Of a stretch of 64,000 bases of DNA, positions 46,601-61,373 are shown one piece after another (the stretch's first letter is position 1; every line of letters starts with the position of its first letter). Where the stretch lies: the NCBI RefSeq assembly GCF_019393635.1, contig NC_057866.1:496001-560000 (forward strand), given 5' to 3'. Origin of the DNA: Dromiciops gliroides (Eukaryota; Chordata; Mammalia; Microbiotheria; Microbiotheriidae). The notes under the pieces are model-generated. The model had not been told where the DNA came from. It saw only the letters and a list, made by a program, of their open reading frames with translations, and did no database searches. The position numbers were made by a program, and so were the translations under genes.

Positions 46601-49600
46601 TAGCTGAGATGTGCTTCATATTAGGGAAATTAAGTCAGGAGAACCCTACCTCAGCACTTGCCAAAGTCATTCTCCCAGCCTTTCCCACGACAGTCCACCA
46701 CCTGCTTATTCATGCAGGTCAAGCCTCGCAGGAGTGTGGCACCATAATTCACTGGATCTGGAGTAATGTAGTATTCCTCCAATGATCACACCTGATAGTC
46801 AGACTCAGAATAATATCAAATAACAGTCCCATGATGTCTTAAATAGTAAGCTCCAATAATCAGAGCCTCGTGTGGATTTACCTATTGAGGAAACTCAGAT
46901 TTCCCATTTTAGCAGAAAATAATTTTTTTTTAAAACTTGAAACAAAACCAATTAATTACCAATCAGGAGGGGGAGCTAGATGGCACAGTGGATAAAGCAC
47001 TGCCTTTGGATTCAGGAGGACCTGAGTTTAAATCCAGCCTCAGACACTTGACACTTACTAGCTATGTGACCCTGGGCAAGTCACTTAACCCCAACTGCCT
47101 CACCAAAAAAAACAAAAACAAAAACAAACCAACCAGGTGTTCCTAATTGAGTTGCATATACTTTTGTTCTATACTTTAACTTTTAGCACTTTTTTTTTTT
47201 TGCAGGGCAATGGGAGTTAAGTGACTTGCCCAGGGTCACACAGCTAGTAAGTGTCAAGTGTCTGAAGCTGTAACTTTTAGCACTTAAAAAAAAAAGACTA
47301 TTATCCATAAATTCACTTAGTATATTTGATGTTTCCAAGCTATGTTTAAAGTTTCTTTACTCTGTTTCTCTAAAGAACTGAGATGTCTGCCCTATCTTAG
47401 AAACATATCAGATGACAAGTTGGAGTTAAAGTGTGGCAGCTTTTGGTGTTTCCCCTCCCCCACCCCAGGCTTTTTCGGCCAGCAAACCTTAATGCAGACA
47501 GGGCATGGCCCGCTTTACCAGAGTTAAGTAATTGAATCAAAGCCAAGACCTGGTGTTATTGTGGTTCAATGGTTAGAGACTTTTAAAAAATATATATTTT
47601 TGTTTGCAAATTTTACACATTACAAGTAATTCCTGATTTAAACTATTCTACAACAAAAAGATTTTTAAAGTAGCAGTATAGAACAGATTAACAACTGTGA
47701 GATAGCTACAGGTTATTTCTTCTGGTCTATGCAGTGAACTAAGAGCCCATAGGCTAGGAATTTCTCAATGAGAAGCCGTAGTCCTCCTCTACCCACCTCC
47801 CCATCCCCACTTCGATTTTTCTTGATATCCCGACCCAACAGGGTGAGGATGGTAAAACCAGGAGAGGATAATGAAATTTGTGATCCTCATGCATACATAC
47901 TAAAGGAAATGTCAGTGTACATTTAAGGGGTCTTCCCCCTCTGCCTCTAACCTGCTGACACTTCTATCATGTGCTAGCACTTTCCCCACAACACCCTTGT
48001 GAGAGACAGAGATTCATATCAAGACTTCCATTTTACAGACGAAGAAACTGAGTTACTGAGGGGCAGGAATTGGCTTCAGGTCATCTAGATTGGAATGACA
48101 AAATCTGGAAGTTGAACTCACATTCAGCATTCTTTCCACCACAGATTCCTGATTCTCTTGGAATATGATAGATATGTGAGAGATTCTAGGACAGGGCAGT
48201 GTCTCCTACCCTTAGACCTTAGGGGTTTTTATCTCTCACTTCCACTTCCTCAATTACATAACAACAACAAAAACCCTTATAAAAATATGCATAATCCAGC
48301 AAAACAGAATTTCACATTAGCAATGCCTAAAACATGTGTGTCTCTGCATTTGAAGTTTGTCACCTCTCTGGCAGGAGGTGGGCAGCATGCTTCATCTTCA
48401 GTCTTCTGGACTTCAGTTTATTATTGCATTCATTAGAGTTCCAGTCCCTCAAAGTTGTTTTTCTTTCTAATGTCACTGTATAGAGTGTTCTCCCAGTTCT
48501 GCTCACTTCCTTCTGCATCAGTTCATAGAAGTCTTCCCACTTTCCTCTGGAAATGCCAATTTCATCATTTCTTATAATACGATAACACAAAAGTACATTC
48601 ATACCCTGTAATTCATTTAGCCATTCCCCAGTAGGTGGACACCCCTTTAGTTTCCACTTTGGGGATACTATAAAAAGAAATTCTGTAAATAATTTTGTAC
48701 ATATGTGCATGGGTCCTTTTCCTTTCTTTAATCTCTTTGGGCTTTGGCCCTATCCATCTGTCAAAGCACATCTGCAGGTTAGTGACTTTCTAAGTATAGC
48801 TCCAAATGTTTGTTTTCCAGAATGGTTGAACCAATTCCCTGCTCCACCAACAGTGCATTTGTGTATCTGTTTTGTCCAGCCCCTCCAGCACTTGTCACTC
48901 CTCACATCAGAAGGACTATCCTCCCCGATGCCTCTCTGGTTGACCCTCTCACTCTATTTTAAAGAGTCCCAGTGCAGCAATGTCTTCATCCCTCTCCAAA
49001 CTACACTCTCATCTCTCCCTTGGACTTTCTCCACCTTGCTCCACACTGGGTACTTTCATCTCCCCCTCCTAATTTTCAGCTCCCTTTTATGTTCTGCCTG
49101 TCCCTCTTAGAATGTATACTCCTTTACAGCAGGCACCTTCTTTTTTTTAATAGCATTTTATTTTATTTTTTTCCAATTACATGTAAAGATGGTTTCCAAC
49201 ATTCATTTTTGTAAGATTTTGGGTCCCCAATTTTTCTCCTTCCCTCCCTTCCCTCACCCCTCCCGAAGTCAGCAAGCAATGTGATACAGGTTATACATTC
49301 CAATCATGTTAAACATATCTCCACATTAGTCATGTTGTAAGAGAAGAATCAGAACAAAAAGGGGAAACCACAAGAAAGAAGAAATAAACAAAAACAACAC
49401 AACAAAAGTGAAAATCGTCTGCTTCCATCTGCATTCAGACTCCATAGTTCTTTTCCTAGATGTGGAAGCATTTTCCATGAGTTCTTTGGCATTATTTTGG
49501 ATCATTGTGTTGTTGAGAAGAGCTAAGTCTGTCACAGTTGATCATCACACAATGTTGCTATTACTGTATACAATGTTCTCCTGGTTCTGCTCACTTCACT

Positions 49601-52600
49601 TAGCATCAGTTCATGTAAGTCTTTCCAGGTTCTTCTGACATCTACCTGCTCATCATTTCTTTTCTTACAGCACAATAGTGTTCCATTGCACTCATATACC
49701 ACAACTTGTTCAGCCATTCCCCAATTGATGGGCATTCCCTCAATTTCCAGTTCTTTGCCACCACACACAAAAAAAGAGCAGCTATAAATATTTTTGTACA
49801 TGTGGTTCCTTTTCACTTTCCTTTAATCTCTTTGGGATACATACCTAGTAGTGGTATTATTGCTGGGTCAAAGGGTATGCATAGTTTGATAGACTTTTGG
49901 GCATGGTTCCAAATCATTCTCCAGAATGGTTGGATCAGTTCACAGCTCTGGATCATATTTCTTTATGCATGAATTTGTACCACTAGCACTTAAAACAGCA
50001 TCTGGCACACAGTAGGTGCTTAATGAATGCTTGCCAATGACTTTTCTTGATTCCTTTTCCTCTTTTGTCATCTTTGCCAATCTGATGGGTGGGAGGTGGA
50101 AGCTGAGGGCTGTTTTAATTTGCATTTCTCTGATTATTAGTAACTTTGCTATTTTCTTCCGTTTGTTTGATGATAGCTTGGATTCCTTCCTTTCATATTC
50201 TTAACCTATTCTTCTCCTTTGACCATTTACCTATTGAGAAAAGAATGGCTCTTAATTTTATAAATGTGAATCAGTTCTTTATACATGTTAGATATGAGAA
50301 CTTTATGAGAGAAACTTGTTAGATTTTTCAAAAGGAAATATTTCTCTTCCAATGTTAATGACATTAGTTTTGTTTGTATAGAATCTTTTTGAGCTGATGC
50401 ATAATGGATTTTATTCCAGTCCCTCATTTCACCTGTTGGAATCTTTGTGTTTCAAGTGTGTTTCTTTTCTTTTTTTCTTTTCTTTCTTTCTTTCTTTCTT
50501 TTTTTTTTGGTGAGGCCATTGGGGTTAAGTGACTTGCCCAGGGTCACACAGCTAGTAACTGTCAAGTGTCTAAAGCTGGATTTGAACTCCGGTCCTCCTG
50601 ACTCCAGGGTCAGTGCTCTATCCACTGCGCCACCTAGCTGCCCCAAGTGTGTTTCTTTTAAACATATTGTTGGATTCTGCCTTCTAATTCATTCTGCTAT
50701 CCTTTTCCATTTTATGAAAGAGTTCAACTCATTCATAATCACAATTATTATTACTAATTGTTTATTTCCCTCTGTCTTTTCCTCTTTTATTTTTTGCTCT
50801 CTTTGATTCCATTTCCTTCTTTATAAAGAAGCTAGGTGGCATAGTGGATAAACACCAGCCCTGGATTCAGGACGACCTGAGTTCAAATCCAGCCTCAGAC
50901 ACTTGCCACTAGCTACACTAGCTATGTGACCCTGGGCAAGTCACTTAACCCTCATTGTCCCATGGAAAAAAAAACCCAAAAAGCAAAAACAAAAACAAAA
51001 ACAAAAAGAAGAAGAAGAAGAAAGTGGTAGGAGAGAGTGCATTTTCTTGGAACATACTAGGTGCTAATAAATCTTTATTGACTGACTTGTGATCATTTAG
51101 GTGAAGCATATGTTTCCTTTTCCAGCTCTTCTCATGTCCTTTCCCTACTCCCAATTCCAGGTTTTTACCCCTTCTTCCTTTTTTTAATCCCATCTCTCAC
51201 AAGAATTTGAGTTTGTCAGAATGGGGTATCTTATGTCTGGGGCCAGATTTGGGCTCGGAGCCTCCTGGATCCAAGGCTGGTGCTTTGTCCACTGTGCCAC
51301 CTAACTAACCCTTGATGACATCTTTAAAATGGGGTTGAGGTGTAGGAAGAATAGACTGGGGGAGGGGGAAGGGGAGAGAAGGTCTGGGGAGAGGTAGTTC
51401 ATATGAAGGAAACAAGAAAAAAACTTATGGAGGGGAGGGGAAGAGGGGGAATGAGTGAACCTTAATATCATCAGAATTGGCTCTAAGAGGGACTAACATG
51501 CATACTCAAGTAGGTATACTAATCTATTTTTGCCCTGAGGGAGGGGAGGGGGAGAAGAGGGGAAGGAGGGAAGGGCAGATTGGGGGAGAGAGCAATAAAA
51601 AGCAAAACACTTTGGAGGAAGGTGAAGATGTTCTGCATAACTGCACAAGTATGACATATTGAATTGCTTGATTTCATAGGGAGGGTTGAGGAGGGAAGGA
51701 GGAAGAAAAATTTAAAACACAGAATTAACTCAAAGACCTTAATTTCATCAGAGTGGGCTCAAGGGGGGAATAACATTCACACCCAATTGGAAGGAGTAAT
51801 CTATTTAACCCTACAGGAAAGTAGGAGGGAAAGAGGATAAGGAGGGAAGGGTGAAAAAAAGAGAGTGCAGAGCGGGGGAGGGGACAGTCAGAAGTAAAAC
51901 ACTTTTGAGGAGGAATAGGATAAAAGAAGATAGAAAATAGAGTAAATGTCATGGGAAGGGAATAGGATGGAGGGAAATAGTTATGATGGTTGATTATAAT
52001 GGCAAAACATACGGTACATACTTTGCTAGGCTATTATGAAGAAAATTCTCTGTCAAGTTTAAGGTACTATATACAGGTTATGATGAAGAGAATACTATCA
52101 GAAAAACCTGGAAAGACCTACATGAACTGAAGCAGAGTGAAATGTACTGTATACAAAATAACAATAGTGGGGGATGATCTGCGGGGAAGCACATGGTTAT
52201 TTTCAGCAAGGCAATGATCCAATATAACCCTGAAGGGCTTATGAAAATTGCAACCCATATTTGGAAAAAGAACTGATACTACCTGAAAACAGATGGAAAC
52301 ACATTTACCAAAAAAAAGATTTTGACAATTCCTTAATCTGAAGTTTTGTTTTTTTAACTGTTTTCTCTCACAACCTAGTTAATATGGGAATGTTTTCCAT
52401 GACTACTCATGTATAACTTATTTTGAATTGCTTGAGTTCTTGGGGGGGGGAGGGAAGGGGGAAGAGAAGTTGGAACACAAAATTTTTAAAAATTGATGTC
52501 AAAATTTATTTTTACATATATTTTGGAAAATAAAATTCTATTCAACTAGAAAAAAAAAAGAATTTGAGTTTGTTCACCTGATGACTAATCCCTTAACAAT

Positions 52601-55600
52601 TCTATCCTCTCTCTTGTAGCTCTGTCTCTATCCCTTCCTTGCCCCTGTCCCCTCTTATTTCCCTTCTGAATTTAATGTCTTTTTGTGCCCCAAAAATCTG
52701 TGTGGAGTGGCAAATAGAAGAGTATAATTAATTGTGTTCCATCTGCCATTATGTAGTTCAAATAAAACTGAAGGTCATGGGATGTTCTCTGCCCCCTGCC
52801 ATTCCTCTACCTTGTGATTTACTGTTACATAGTAATGATTTCCTACCCTTCTTTATTCCCCAGTACAACCCCCTCCCTCCCATTTCTGTCTTCTCCTAAG
52901 GAGAACAGAACAGAATCACCTCCACCTTGGTCATTGTAACCTTTCTCTCTGACCCTTGACCACACTGGGGTTCTGTAAGACATGGGTTTCTTTTCCTCCT
53001 GTTAATATGCAGACAATTTATCCCCACATAGTACCTTAATAAACAAATATGTCTGCCTAGGTTTCTATTGGCAACTGTGGTTCTGTTTCCAGATGTCTAC
53101 AGTTTCCTCCTTTTCAGCACAAATGCCTAGAAGTCCTCTACCCCACCAAAGGTTTCCCTTTTTCCCTGGAGGCTTCATTCTGTCAGTCTTAAGCTCATGC
53201 TTCTAGACTGAATGTGGCTAAACGTATTTGTGTGGCTTAAGAGATGTCTTCCCAATCCTCATCTCCTCTCACTGAGGCGGGCACCCTGTCACGTGATGCA
53301 GGATGGCTCCCTTACCCTCTGAGGAGTAGAGAGGACTCAGCCTCTGACTTCAGCCCGGTGTCTGGGTACCCATATTCAGGCTGAGTGGGGAACTGGGGGA
53401 GCCAGGGAATGCACGTCCTGGAGCACTGGTGAGTTGGGGGCAGGCCTTTAGCTGAGGAACCTCATGGTTCCTTGAAAGACATAACCTCCCCTGTGCAGGA
53501 GCACATGCCTTGCCCCATCCCGCATGGAGCCTGGCTTCTCAATGAGGCCTTCTCAGAGCCCTCCCTCACCTCCAGCCCAAGGTGGCTCTCAGCACTGGGT
53601 TTTTGGCTGAGCCCAGACCCCGGGGCCTGGGACTCTATCCCCAGCTGCTACAGGATCAGGGTCATGTCTCATTAGCAAGGGGGAGCCTTGACCTGGGAAT
53701 AGTGACACAGTATCAGAACAGTGCCCCCCACACGCCCCGCCAGCAGAGAGCCTGCAGCCCGGCCCAATAGGCCCAGGCTCTGGTCAGGCCGCTGGCCACT
53801 GGGTCCTGATTTATTCTCTGACTCAGTTTCCCTGTAAGCAAAGCAAGCCCAGGGGACTCTCTGAGGCATTTCCCCACAGTCCACAAAAGAATTCTGAGTG
53901 ACCCTGATGGTCCCTGTCTTGTCCTTCCAGGCTCCAGACTATAACTACAGAGCTGAAGTGAAAAAGCTCATTCCCCACCTCCAGTTCTTGGATGACCTGC
54001 CTGCTGGTCAGACCTCCCTCCAGGTCACTCGGAAGCTCAGTAAAGACTGGCTTATTGTCAAGGAGTCCATCAAGGAGGCCAGTATGGACCGTGCGAGGTT
54101 TAGTAAGTGCCATTTATCCCCCTCCACATCAGGGGACCAGGCCACTGTTGAAGCCCCTCCTTTGACAGCAGGAAGCCAAGGCTCCCATGGAAGCAGAGGT
54201 GCCCACTTAGAGCCCAGGCAGGTTTCTGGATTGGTCTAAAGAGAAGCCCAGGCCAGGTGGAGGTAGTGGTCCTCCCCAGCCCCCAGAGTCTGCTTTCCAG
54301 TTCCTGCCCCCTATCCAGTGTCCTGGGCCAAGAGAAAGAACATGAAGGTGCATCCTCATTACAGGCCTGCAGCACCTTCTCACACATGGGAATTTCTGGG
54401 GCTCAGTACAGGCTCCCAGCCAAGATCCCTCCCTTGTGATTGCCCCAGTTTACCAGTCTCTACAGTGCAGAGAGGAAACCCTGCTTCATGGCAGAACTCC
54501 TCAGAGAGAGCTCGGCTGGCTGTGAGTGGCCTCCCCACGAATCCTTGGAGGTCCGCCCAGAATGCTGAAGGTCTCCCCCTTGTCCTGGGACTTCTGGGAG
54601 GGCAGACTGAGGATGGCCAGAAGGGCACCCTGGCCCCTGACCAGGTTGATCACAATTCTCTCTATCTCTCAATCAGATGCTCATGCAGGCCTACTCAGGC
54701 AGAGGCTCAGCCCCAATCTGAGGCTGTCCACCAGCCCCTTGCCACCAGGTACCCGGTCATGGACTCTCCCTGTGGGCCGGCTGCCCTGGACAATCCCCCT
54801 GTCATCTCCTGGAAGTCCTCTTCCAGAAGCCTTGCTCCCTGAGGAGCTGGCCCCTGACAGCAGCGACTCCAGTGAACTGACCCATGGTATGCATCCCTCT
54901 CTGGGGGCGGGCACATCTCTTCCCTTGACCTCCATCACCAGGGAGCCCAGGAAAACCTCCCTTCTTTCAGGTGCCAGCCGAGTCCTCTGTGGAAACCCCA
55001 TCAAAGGCCTACGGGAACGCCGGCAAAAGCTACATGTGGGTTTTGGACTTACCCTGGGGGATGGGCCTGGCCTCCTGCAGCCCCAGAGAGCCTGAGCTTA
55101 GAGGAAGCCAAGGAAAGGCTGAGATCTGGGTGGTCAGGGAGGGCAGGGCCCAGGCTCCCCAGGGAAAGAAGGGGGTGAGGGCCTGAGGGGGCAGGAGCCT
55201 CCTGGGGAGCAGAGCTTTCCATGTATTCCCATTCACACACACACACGCAGCAATTTTCCTCCTTGTTGGCCAGAGTAATCCTTTTGCCTTTGACCTTCAG
55301 CTCGAAGTCTCCCCTCTCCCACCCTTCTCCACACACACACCTTCATCTCAAACACTCAGCAGCCTCTAGGCCCCCAGCCCACCTCAGTAGCTCTAGCTGT
55401 TCCTACAAAGTACCACCTCAGAGCAGGCTCACCCAACCAGCCTCAGGAATAAAGCAGCCCTGCCTCCGTGGGTCTCCTGACCTCAGCACAAGAGTATCAG
55501 CCCCCTGACCCCCGGCTCTGGGAATGTCAGCCCCCTGGCCCCAAGGCCTGCAAGGTTCCTGCTGCCATCTGTCTCTGCAATAGGCAGATACAGTTACTGG

Positions 55601-58600
55601 ACCCTGGCCATGCTTCTAAACCAGACCTCCATGCCAGGGTCTGTGGCAGCCCAGGCAAACCAGGGAATCCCACCTTGCCTAGCTGCAGCAGATGGGGAAA
55701 CAGGCTATAACACACAGGCTCCCAGACCAAGGAGGACACTGCCTGCCTAGCTCCCCAAGGGCTTCCTCAGGACCCATTCCTATCCAGTCCCATAGGACTA
55801 TGGTCTCCCCCAGCTTGAGATGAGAGCTCAGCTGGCCCCTGGGTACTCAGTCACAGAGCCCCAACCAAGGCCACCTTCTCACTTTCCCCCCAGGAACACA
55901 ATGGACTCACAGCTGGCCAACCTCCACCCCTGGGATCCATCAGGTCGCCCACTCAGGAACTGGAAGAACCCTCTGGTGGGGAAGAGGACCTCTTCAACTG
56001 GCCACAGAACCTCTGGGCGGACTTTAAGGCTTGGAAGGAGGAGCAGCAACAACTGTGAGTTGAGAGGGGGTAGGCATCCACTGCTCCCCTGCTGCCCAGT
56101 GCTGGATGCCTGCAGAATGCTCATGTGCCCCAAACCAGAAAGTCACTGTGTACCCCCACCATGTGCAGGAGGGGGCTATGAGGCCAAGTGGCCTGTGGCA
56201 CTGTCGCAGAGCCAAGCTGGCAGCCACACTAGGGAGGTGGCAATCTCTTCTCCGGGACCCCCCAGCACCACAGGCTAAGACAGAAGCAAGGAGACAGGGC
56301 TTTGGCTTTGGGAAGAGATCTGCACGAACCCCCACCGCTCAGCTTTCACTGTGTCCCAGACCAGGACCAGCTTGAGCCAGAGGGTAGTGGCCACAAGGGT
56401 CAAGGAGGATCCAGCCTACCTTCCTGCTCCCCCCAGCCTCCCAGTCCCCAGGCTCAACAAGGGTCACAGACTTACTTTCTCCCCCTTCACACACTCTCAA
56501 ATGACCCTTCACTGCCGGCCTCCCTACACTGCCTCGAAAGGGTTAGGGGCTTCGGCCTGGGGCAGGGCCGGGGAGGGGGGGGGATGTCATGAGGAGGTGT
56601 GCGTCAGGGAAGAACTTGGAGGGACTTTCTGAAACTAGGACCCAAGTCTCTTGGCTGTGGAAGCAGTCTCCATGGCCTGAGAGCCCTGGGTTCCTCTCTC
56701 CCCCTCCTCCCCCCACCCCGTGTTCTCCAATGCCCTTGAAGGTTTGGGTGGCTGGCTGATCTCTGCCATTGGCTCAATCCCCCACTGATTACGTTCTCCC
56801 AATGTGGGGGTAGTCACAGTAGCTTTTACACAGGAAGAGTGTCTTCAAAGGTAGAGCAAGAACAACCAGATGAGCATTTCCCCCATCTCCTGTGGGGAGC
56901 ATGATGCTGCCCCGCACTACCTTGGGCCCCTGGGAGGGGAGGGGATCAGGCACACAACCTAGCTCAGGGTCTGCTGAAAAGGGAGAAATAAAGCAAAGCC
57001 CACGTGGTTTCTGGGTAGCCCTTCCCCCCACCCAACAGTTTGGGTAAAAAGGCCCAATGATGCAGCCAATGGGGGAACGCAGCTATGTGAGAGGGGAGCA
57101 GGATGTCTCCCCCCAGAAGTGGGTCCCTCTGTGTCCTTCCCGGGGCCTGGTCACTCCTAAAGCCCTATCACATTCCTACAAGGGAATAGGCAAGCAAGAG
57201 ATGAGGCCTGGTGACCTTGGCCCTGACACTGGAATCCTTGGCTTGCTTCTAAAGAAGCCCCCTTGTCCCCCCAGGGGAGCAGTCCTCAAGGCCCCTACTG
57301 GCTGTGACCGCCCCGTAGGGCAGCTCCACCTCTTCTTATGGGCAGGGGGCTGCCCCCAGGAACTCCCTGTATGGGAGTTCCCTTCCCCCATGGTGTAGCA
57401 CCTTCTCCTTGCTGAGATTCTCCACCAGGACTGCCCGGATCATAGCGTATGTCCTCACTGGGCCTTTGTCTCCATGCCTAGCATGGTTCTGAAAGGAGAG
57501 GGGTTTGGGGACAGGCCCTGGGGAGAGGAGAAGGAGGGAGATTCTAAGGACTCCTGGGGCAGAGGGGGGCGGGTGCTGCAGAGAGGCCAGGACCGGGCTG
57601 CTGAGCTAAGGACTGGGTGTTTCAGGAGACTGAATATGCTGCTTGTGGGGAGAAGTTCCCAGGGTTCCCAGTTGTGTTCCCAGGAGGAAGAGGAGAAGGC
57701 CTCAATTGTGTTGAATGACCGGGAGGAAGAGGAGAAGGCTAAGGGCCCCTTTGAGTCTTGCCCCAGCTCCCCAAGCCCTGGCCCAGGTAACTCCCTGCTT
57801 GCCTCCCGCCTTGTTTTCCTTCCTTCCTGCTGTCATACGCATCAGTCTCCTGCCCCTTACAGCCCCATTGAGGGAGAGAGGTCCCGGCATGGGGAACAGT
57901 ACCTAGGGCCCAGCATAGAGGGGGCGCTCAATAAGTGCTCATCCCCTCCGGCAGGCTGTGCCACCCATTTCCTCACCTCTTGCCTGCTTCCCTGCTGCAT
58001 CTCCCCTGAGCTTTTGCCGAGGCAGCCTCCTCTTCCCCTCCCCTCCTCCAAGTCTCTCACCGGTCCCCAAAGTGACTCTGGGTTTCTTGCTCCTCGGGTC
58101 CAGGGGGGCTGCACCACCCAAACAACACGCAACAAAATTCTGCCCCTGCCACGCCCCGCCCCATTTCTGGGAGCTGGGGTAAAAGAGAGGGGTGGCCTTC
58201 CCTCATGGTTCAGTCTGTAGCACCCACAGTGGACAAAGCAGAGAAAGGAATCACCCAAAAAGAAACCAGTGACCCAGTCAGCCCGTCAGAGGGTGCTGAG
58301 CCAGCCTCAAGGAGGAGGAGGAGGACGCAATGAGGGTCATGCCCAGTAAACCGGGCATGCCCAGAAATGTCCCTCAAGGGCATGTCCATGGAGTGGGTGC
58401 ACCCATGAGCACTGATTAAGCACCTACTGTGTAGCAAGCAATGTGCTAAGCTGCAGATACAAAGAAAGGCAAATGGCTTCTGCCCTCAAGGGGCTCACAG
58501 TCCAGTGGCAGAGATGCCATGCTAACAGCTCTGTACCAACAAGCTTCAGAGAGGACAGAGTGGGGGCAGATAGGCTTCTGGCAGAAGGTGGGCCATTCGC

Positions 58601-61331
58601 TGAGACTTGAGGAAAGCCAGAAGGCGGAGAGAAGGAGGGAGAGAGGCGCTGGCACGGGGAGCAGCCAAGCAAAAATGCCCGGAGTCCAGAGATGGAGGGT
58701 CTTGTGGGAGGAACAGCTGGGAGGCCAGTGCAGAGAGCCGGGAGAGCACTGAAGGCCAACCACAAGGTTTCCTCTTTGTTCCTGGAGGCCATAGGGAGCC
58801 ACTGCACATTACTGAGTAGGAAGTGACATGGTCAGACCTGTGCCTCAGGAAGATCAGACTGAATGAAGGGTGAACTGGAGGGGGAGAAACTGAGGCAGGC
58901 ATCACAGTAGGATATTGCGGTAGTCCAGGTGTGAGGAGATGAAGGTCTACAGCAATGTCAGAGAGAAAAGGGGGTATGCTTGAGAGAGATTAAGAAGGTA
59001 AAATTGACAGGCCTTGGCAATAGATTGGATTTAGGGGATGAAAGAAGGTAAGGAGTTGAGAATCACAGGTGGTCATCAGCATTGGGGAATGAGGATGGTG
59101 GTGCCCTCCACAGTCACAGGCAGAGTCTGGGGGAAAGACAATGGGTTCTGTTTTGGACACGTGGAGTTTCTGTTGCCCCTGGGTCATCCAATTGGAGATG
59201 TCCAGGGTCAACTGAAGATGGGAGACTAGGTCAGCAGACAGGTTAGGGCTAGATAGGTAGATGCAGAGATGATCACCACGTAAACTTAATAGAGAGGAAG
59301 CAGGGGAGAGGGCTCAAGACAGAACCCATGGCATGGACACCCACTGTTACTGGGCCTGGCCTAGAGGAAGAGCTAACAAAGGAGACTGAGGAGCGGTCAG
59401 GTAGGGAGGAGAGCCTGCAGAGAGACGGGCCCCAAACCTGCACAGGGTCAGGGTGAAGGAGGCTGAAGAGAAGGCCATGGAGAGATCACTAGTCCCTGTG
59501 GAGAGAGCAGTTTCATGAATAATGAGGTCAGAAGACGGGCAGGGGGGAGGAATCAGGGGCACTGGTGGCCTTCTCAAGGACAGTTGGATGGCCCTTGGGA
59601 GGGAGCCAGCTCTGAGCTTGGCCCACAGGGTCACATTTGTAGGCCCAAGGGAAGCAGCCAGGAGATAGGCCACTCTAGCTGAGAAAGTAGGTATGGCTGG
59701 GTACCAGGGAAGATGGTGGATGGGGTCATTTGGGCCTTGGTAAGGAGATGGAGGCCAAGGAGGATGGTGTGGCCAATGCTGATACACATGTGAAGTGAGG
59801 ACAAGGAGAGGAGACAGCTGTCATCTGGGGGGGTGAGAGAGCGCTAAAAGGGAGGGCCCAGGGGAGATTATAGAACCTAGGCCTGTCAGTCAGCCCCAGC
59901 TGTGGGCTGGAGGGACCCAAGATAGCGGTATGGCTGGGCAAGAGACAGAACAGAGCTGAGCAAGCTCCCCTCGGCGTCCCAGAGGGGATGGGAAGAGCAC
60001 AGCTGGATGGAGGGCTGGCAGTAGGTGGGCTGGGGCAAGAGAGGGACTCAGAGGCCTTGGAGCTGGGGAAGCCCAGGGCTCAGGCTGTGGGGCACAGACT
60101 GGGGCCCACCAGGACTCTCTGAGTTCATGACCATGGAAGTGATGCATTGTGGGTCCGTGTGTGGCTCCAGGGGTCATGGCAAGTACACTGAGGACCCGGG
60201 AAATGAGGGTGTTACTATGGACAGCGAGGGTCCCCTGTATGAAAGCAGGGGCTGGGGCAGAGAGGAAGACTGTGAACCAGGCCCTGAACTCATTGAGCAG
60301 AGAAGGGAGCACCCCAGAGGCTGCTGGGATTGTAAGTGGGGGCAGACAGCCACTGAGGGAAGCTACTCATAGATGGTGCAGGGAACGGGAGCTGACCTTT
60401 TCTCAGTCCTTATCCTTTGGGCTCCATCACCCTCTTCTGCTGGATACTCTGCTCTGTCCTGCTCTTCCTCCTCTCTCCAGCCACACCTTCCCCTCCCCCC
60501 ACAGCTGCTGGGGTCCCCCGAGTTCTGTCCCGGGCCCTCTTAACCCTGAGTCACGGACAGTCCGGCAAAGACTATGGGCCCTTCTCAGGAGAACGTGTCG
60601 AAATTAATCAAAGAAAATGCACAGAACTAGAACGAAGAGAAATGATACTGAAAGTTTCCCATCCAAATGAATGATCGATCCGAGGACCCCAGATGGAGCC
60701 GCTCCAGAAGCCTATTTCTGCAGGAGGCTCCCACAGCCATGGATGCAGTCCTGATCCCTCTCCTGTCACTGCTAGCTAACGATGGGACTCTCAGACTGGA
60801 GGGCTCAGCTCCCAAACTGACCTTATTCTCCTTCCCCGCCGCCCCCCCCCCCCGGGCAGCGCTGCCTCAACTTGGCTGTGACTGTTGGAAACACGCCCTC
60901 CTCTAGCCCTGGCATGAAACCTCCTCTCCTGGATTTCTCCCCCAAAAGGCGATCCATTGCCAGGTTTATCCTTCAGACCTGGTACAGACACTGTTCCACC
61001 CTGGCGCAGACCCTCATCACCTCATTCCAATCTCTGCCTCCAAAGGGACCAGTGTCACTGCCCTACTCCATCAACCCAGGATCAGATTGAAATTCCTATC
61101 TGGCCTTCAAAGCCCTTTTCACCCTGGCCCCTCCCTTTCCCCTCCCTCCATGTAGTCTGTAATCCAGCCCACCATCCTGGCTGCTCCTCACATAGGACAC
61201 TCCATCTCCAGATGCCAGGCATTTGCCCTGGCTGTGCCCCCTGCCTGGTGCACTCTCCTTATCTCTGCCTCCTGGCTTGCTTGGCTTCCAGTGTCTCTCA
61301 GGAAGTCTTTGCTATGGCCTCTCTCTCTCTC

Positions 61332-61373
<42 letters not shown>

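Noticed and set aside
56106-56375. Alternative exon 10 frame (VYPHHVQEGAMRPSGLW...)
   Set aside because: It has partial resemblance to the recalled human sequence, but no AG acceptor with a pyrimidine tract gives the phase left by exon 9. The 56274 acceptor fits both sequence and phase.
58846-60312. Minus-strand ORFs of 119-146 codons
   Set aside because: They fall in antisense L2 LINE sequence and are short, overlapping and decayed.
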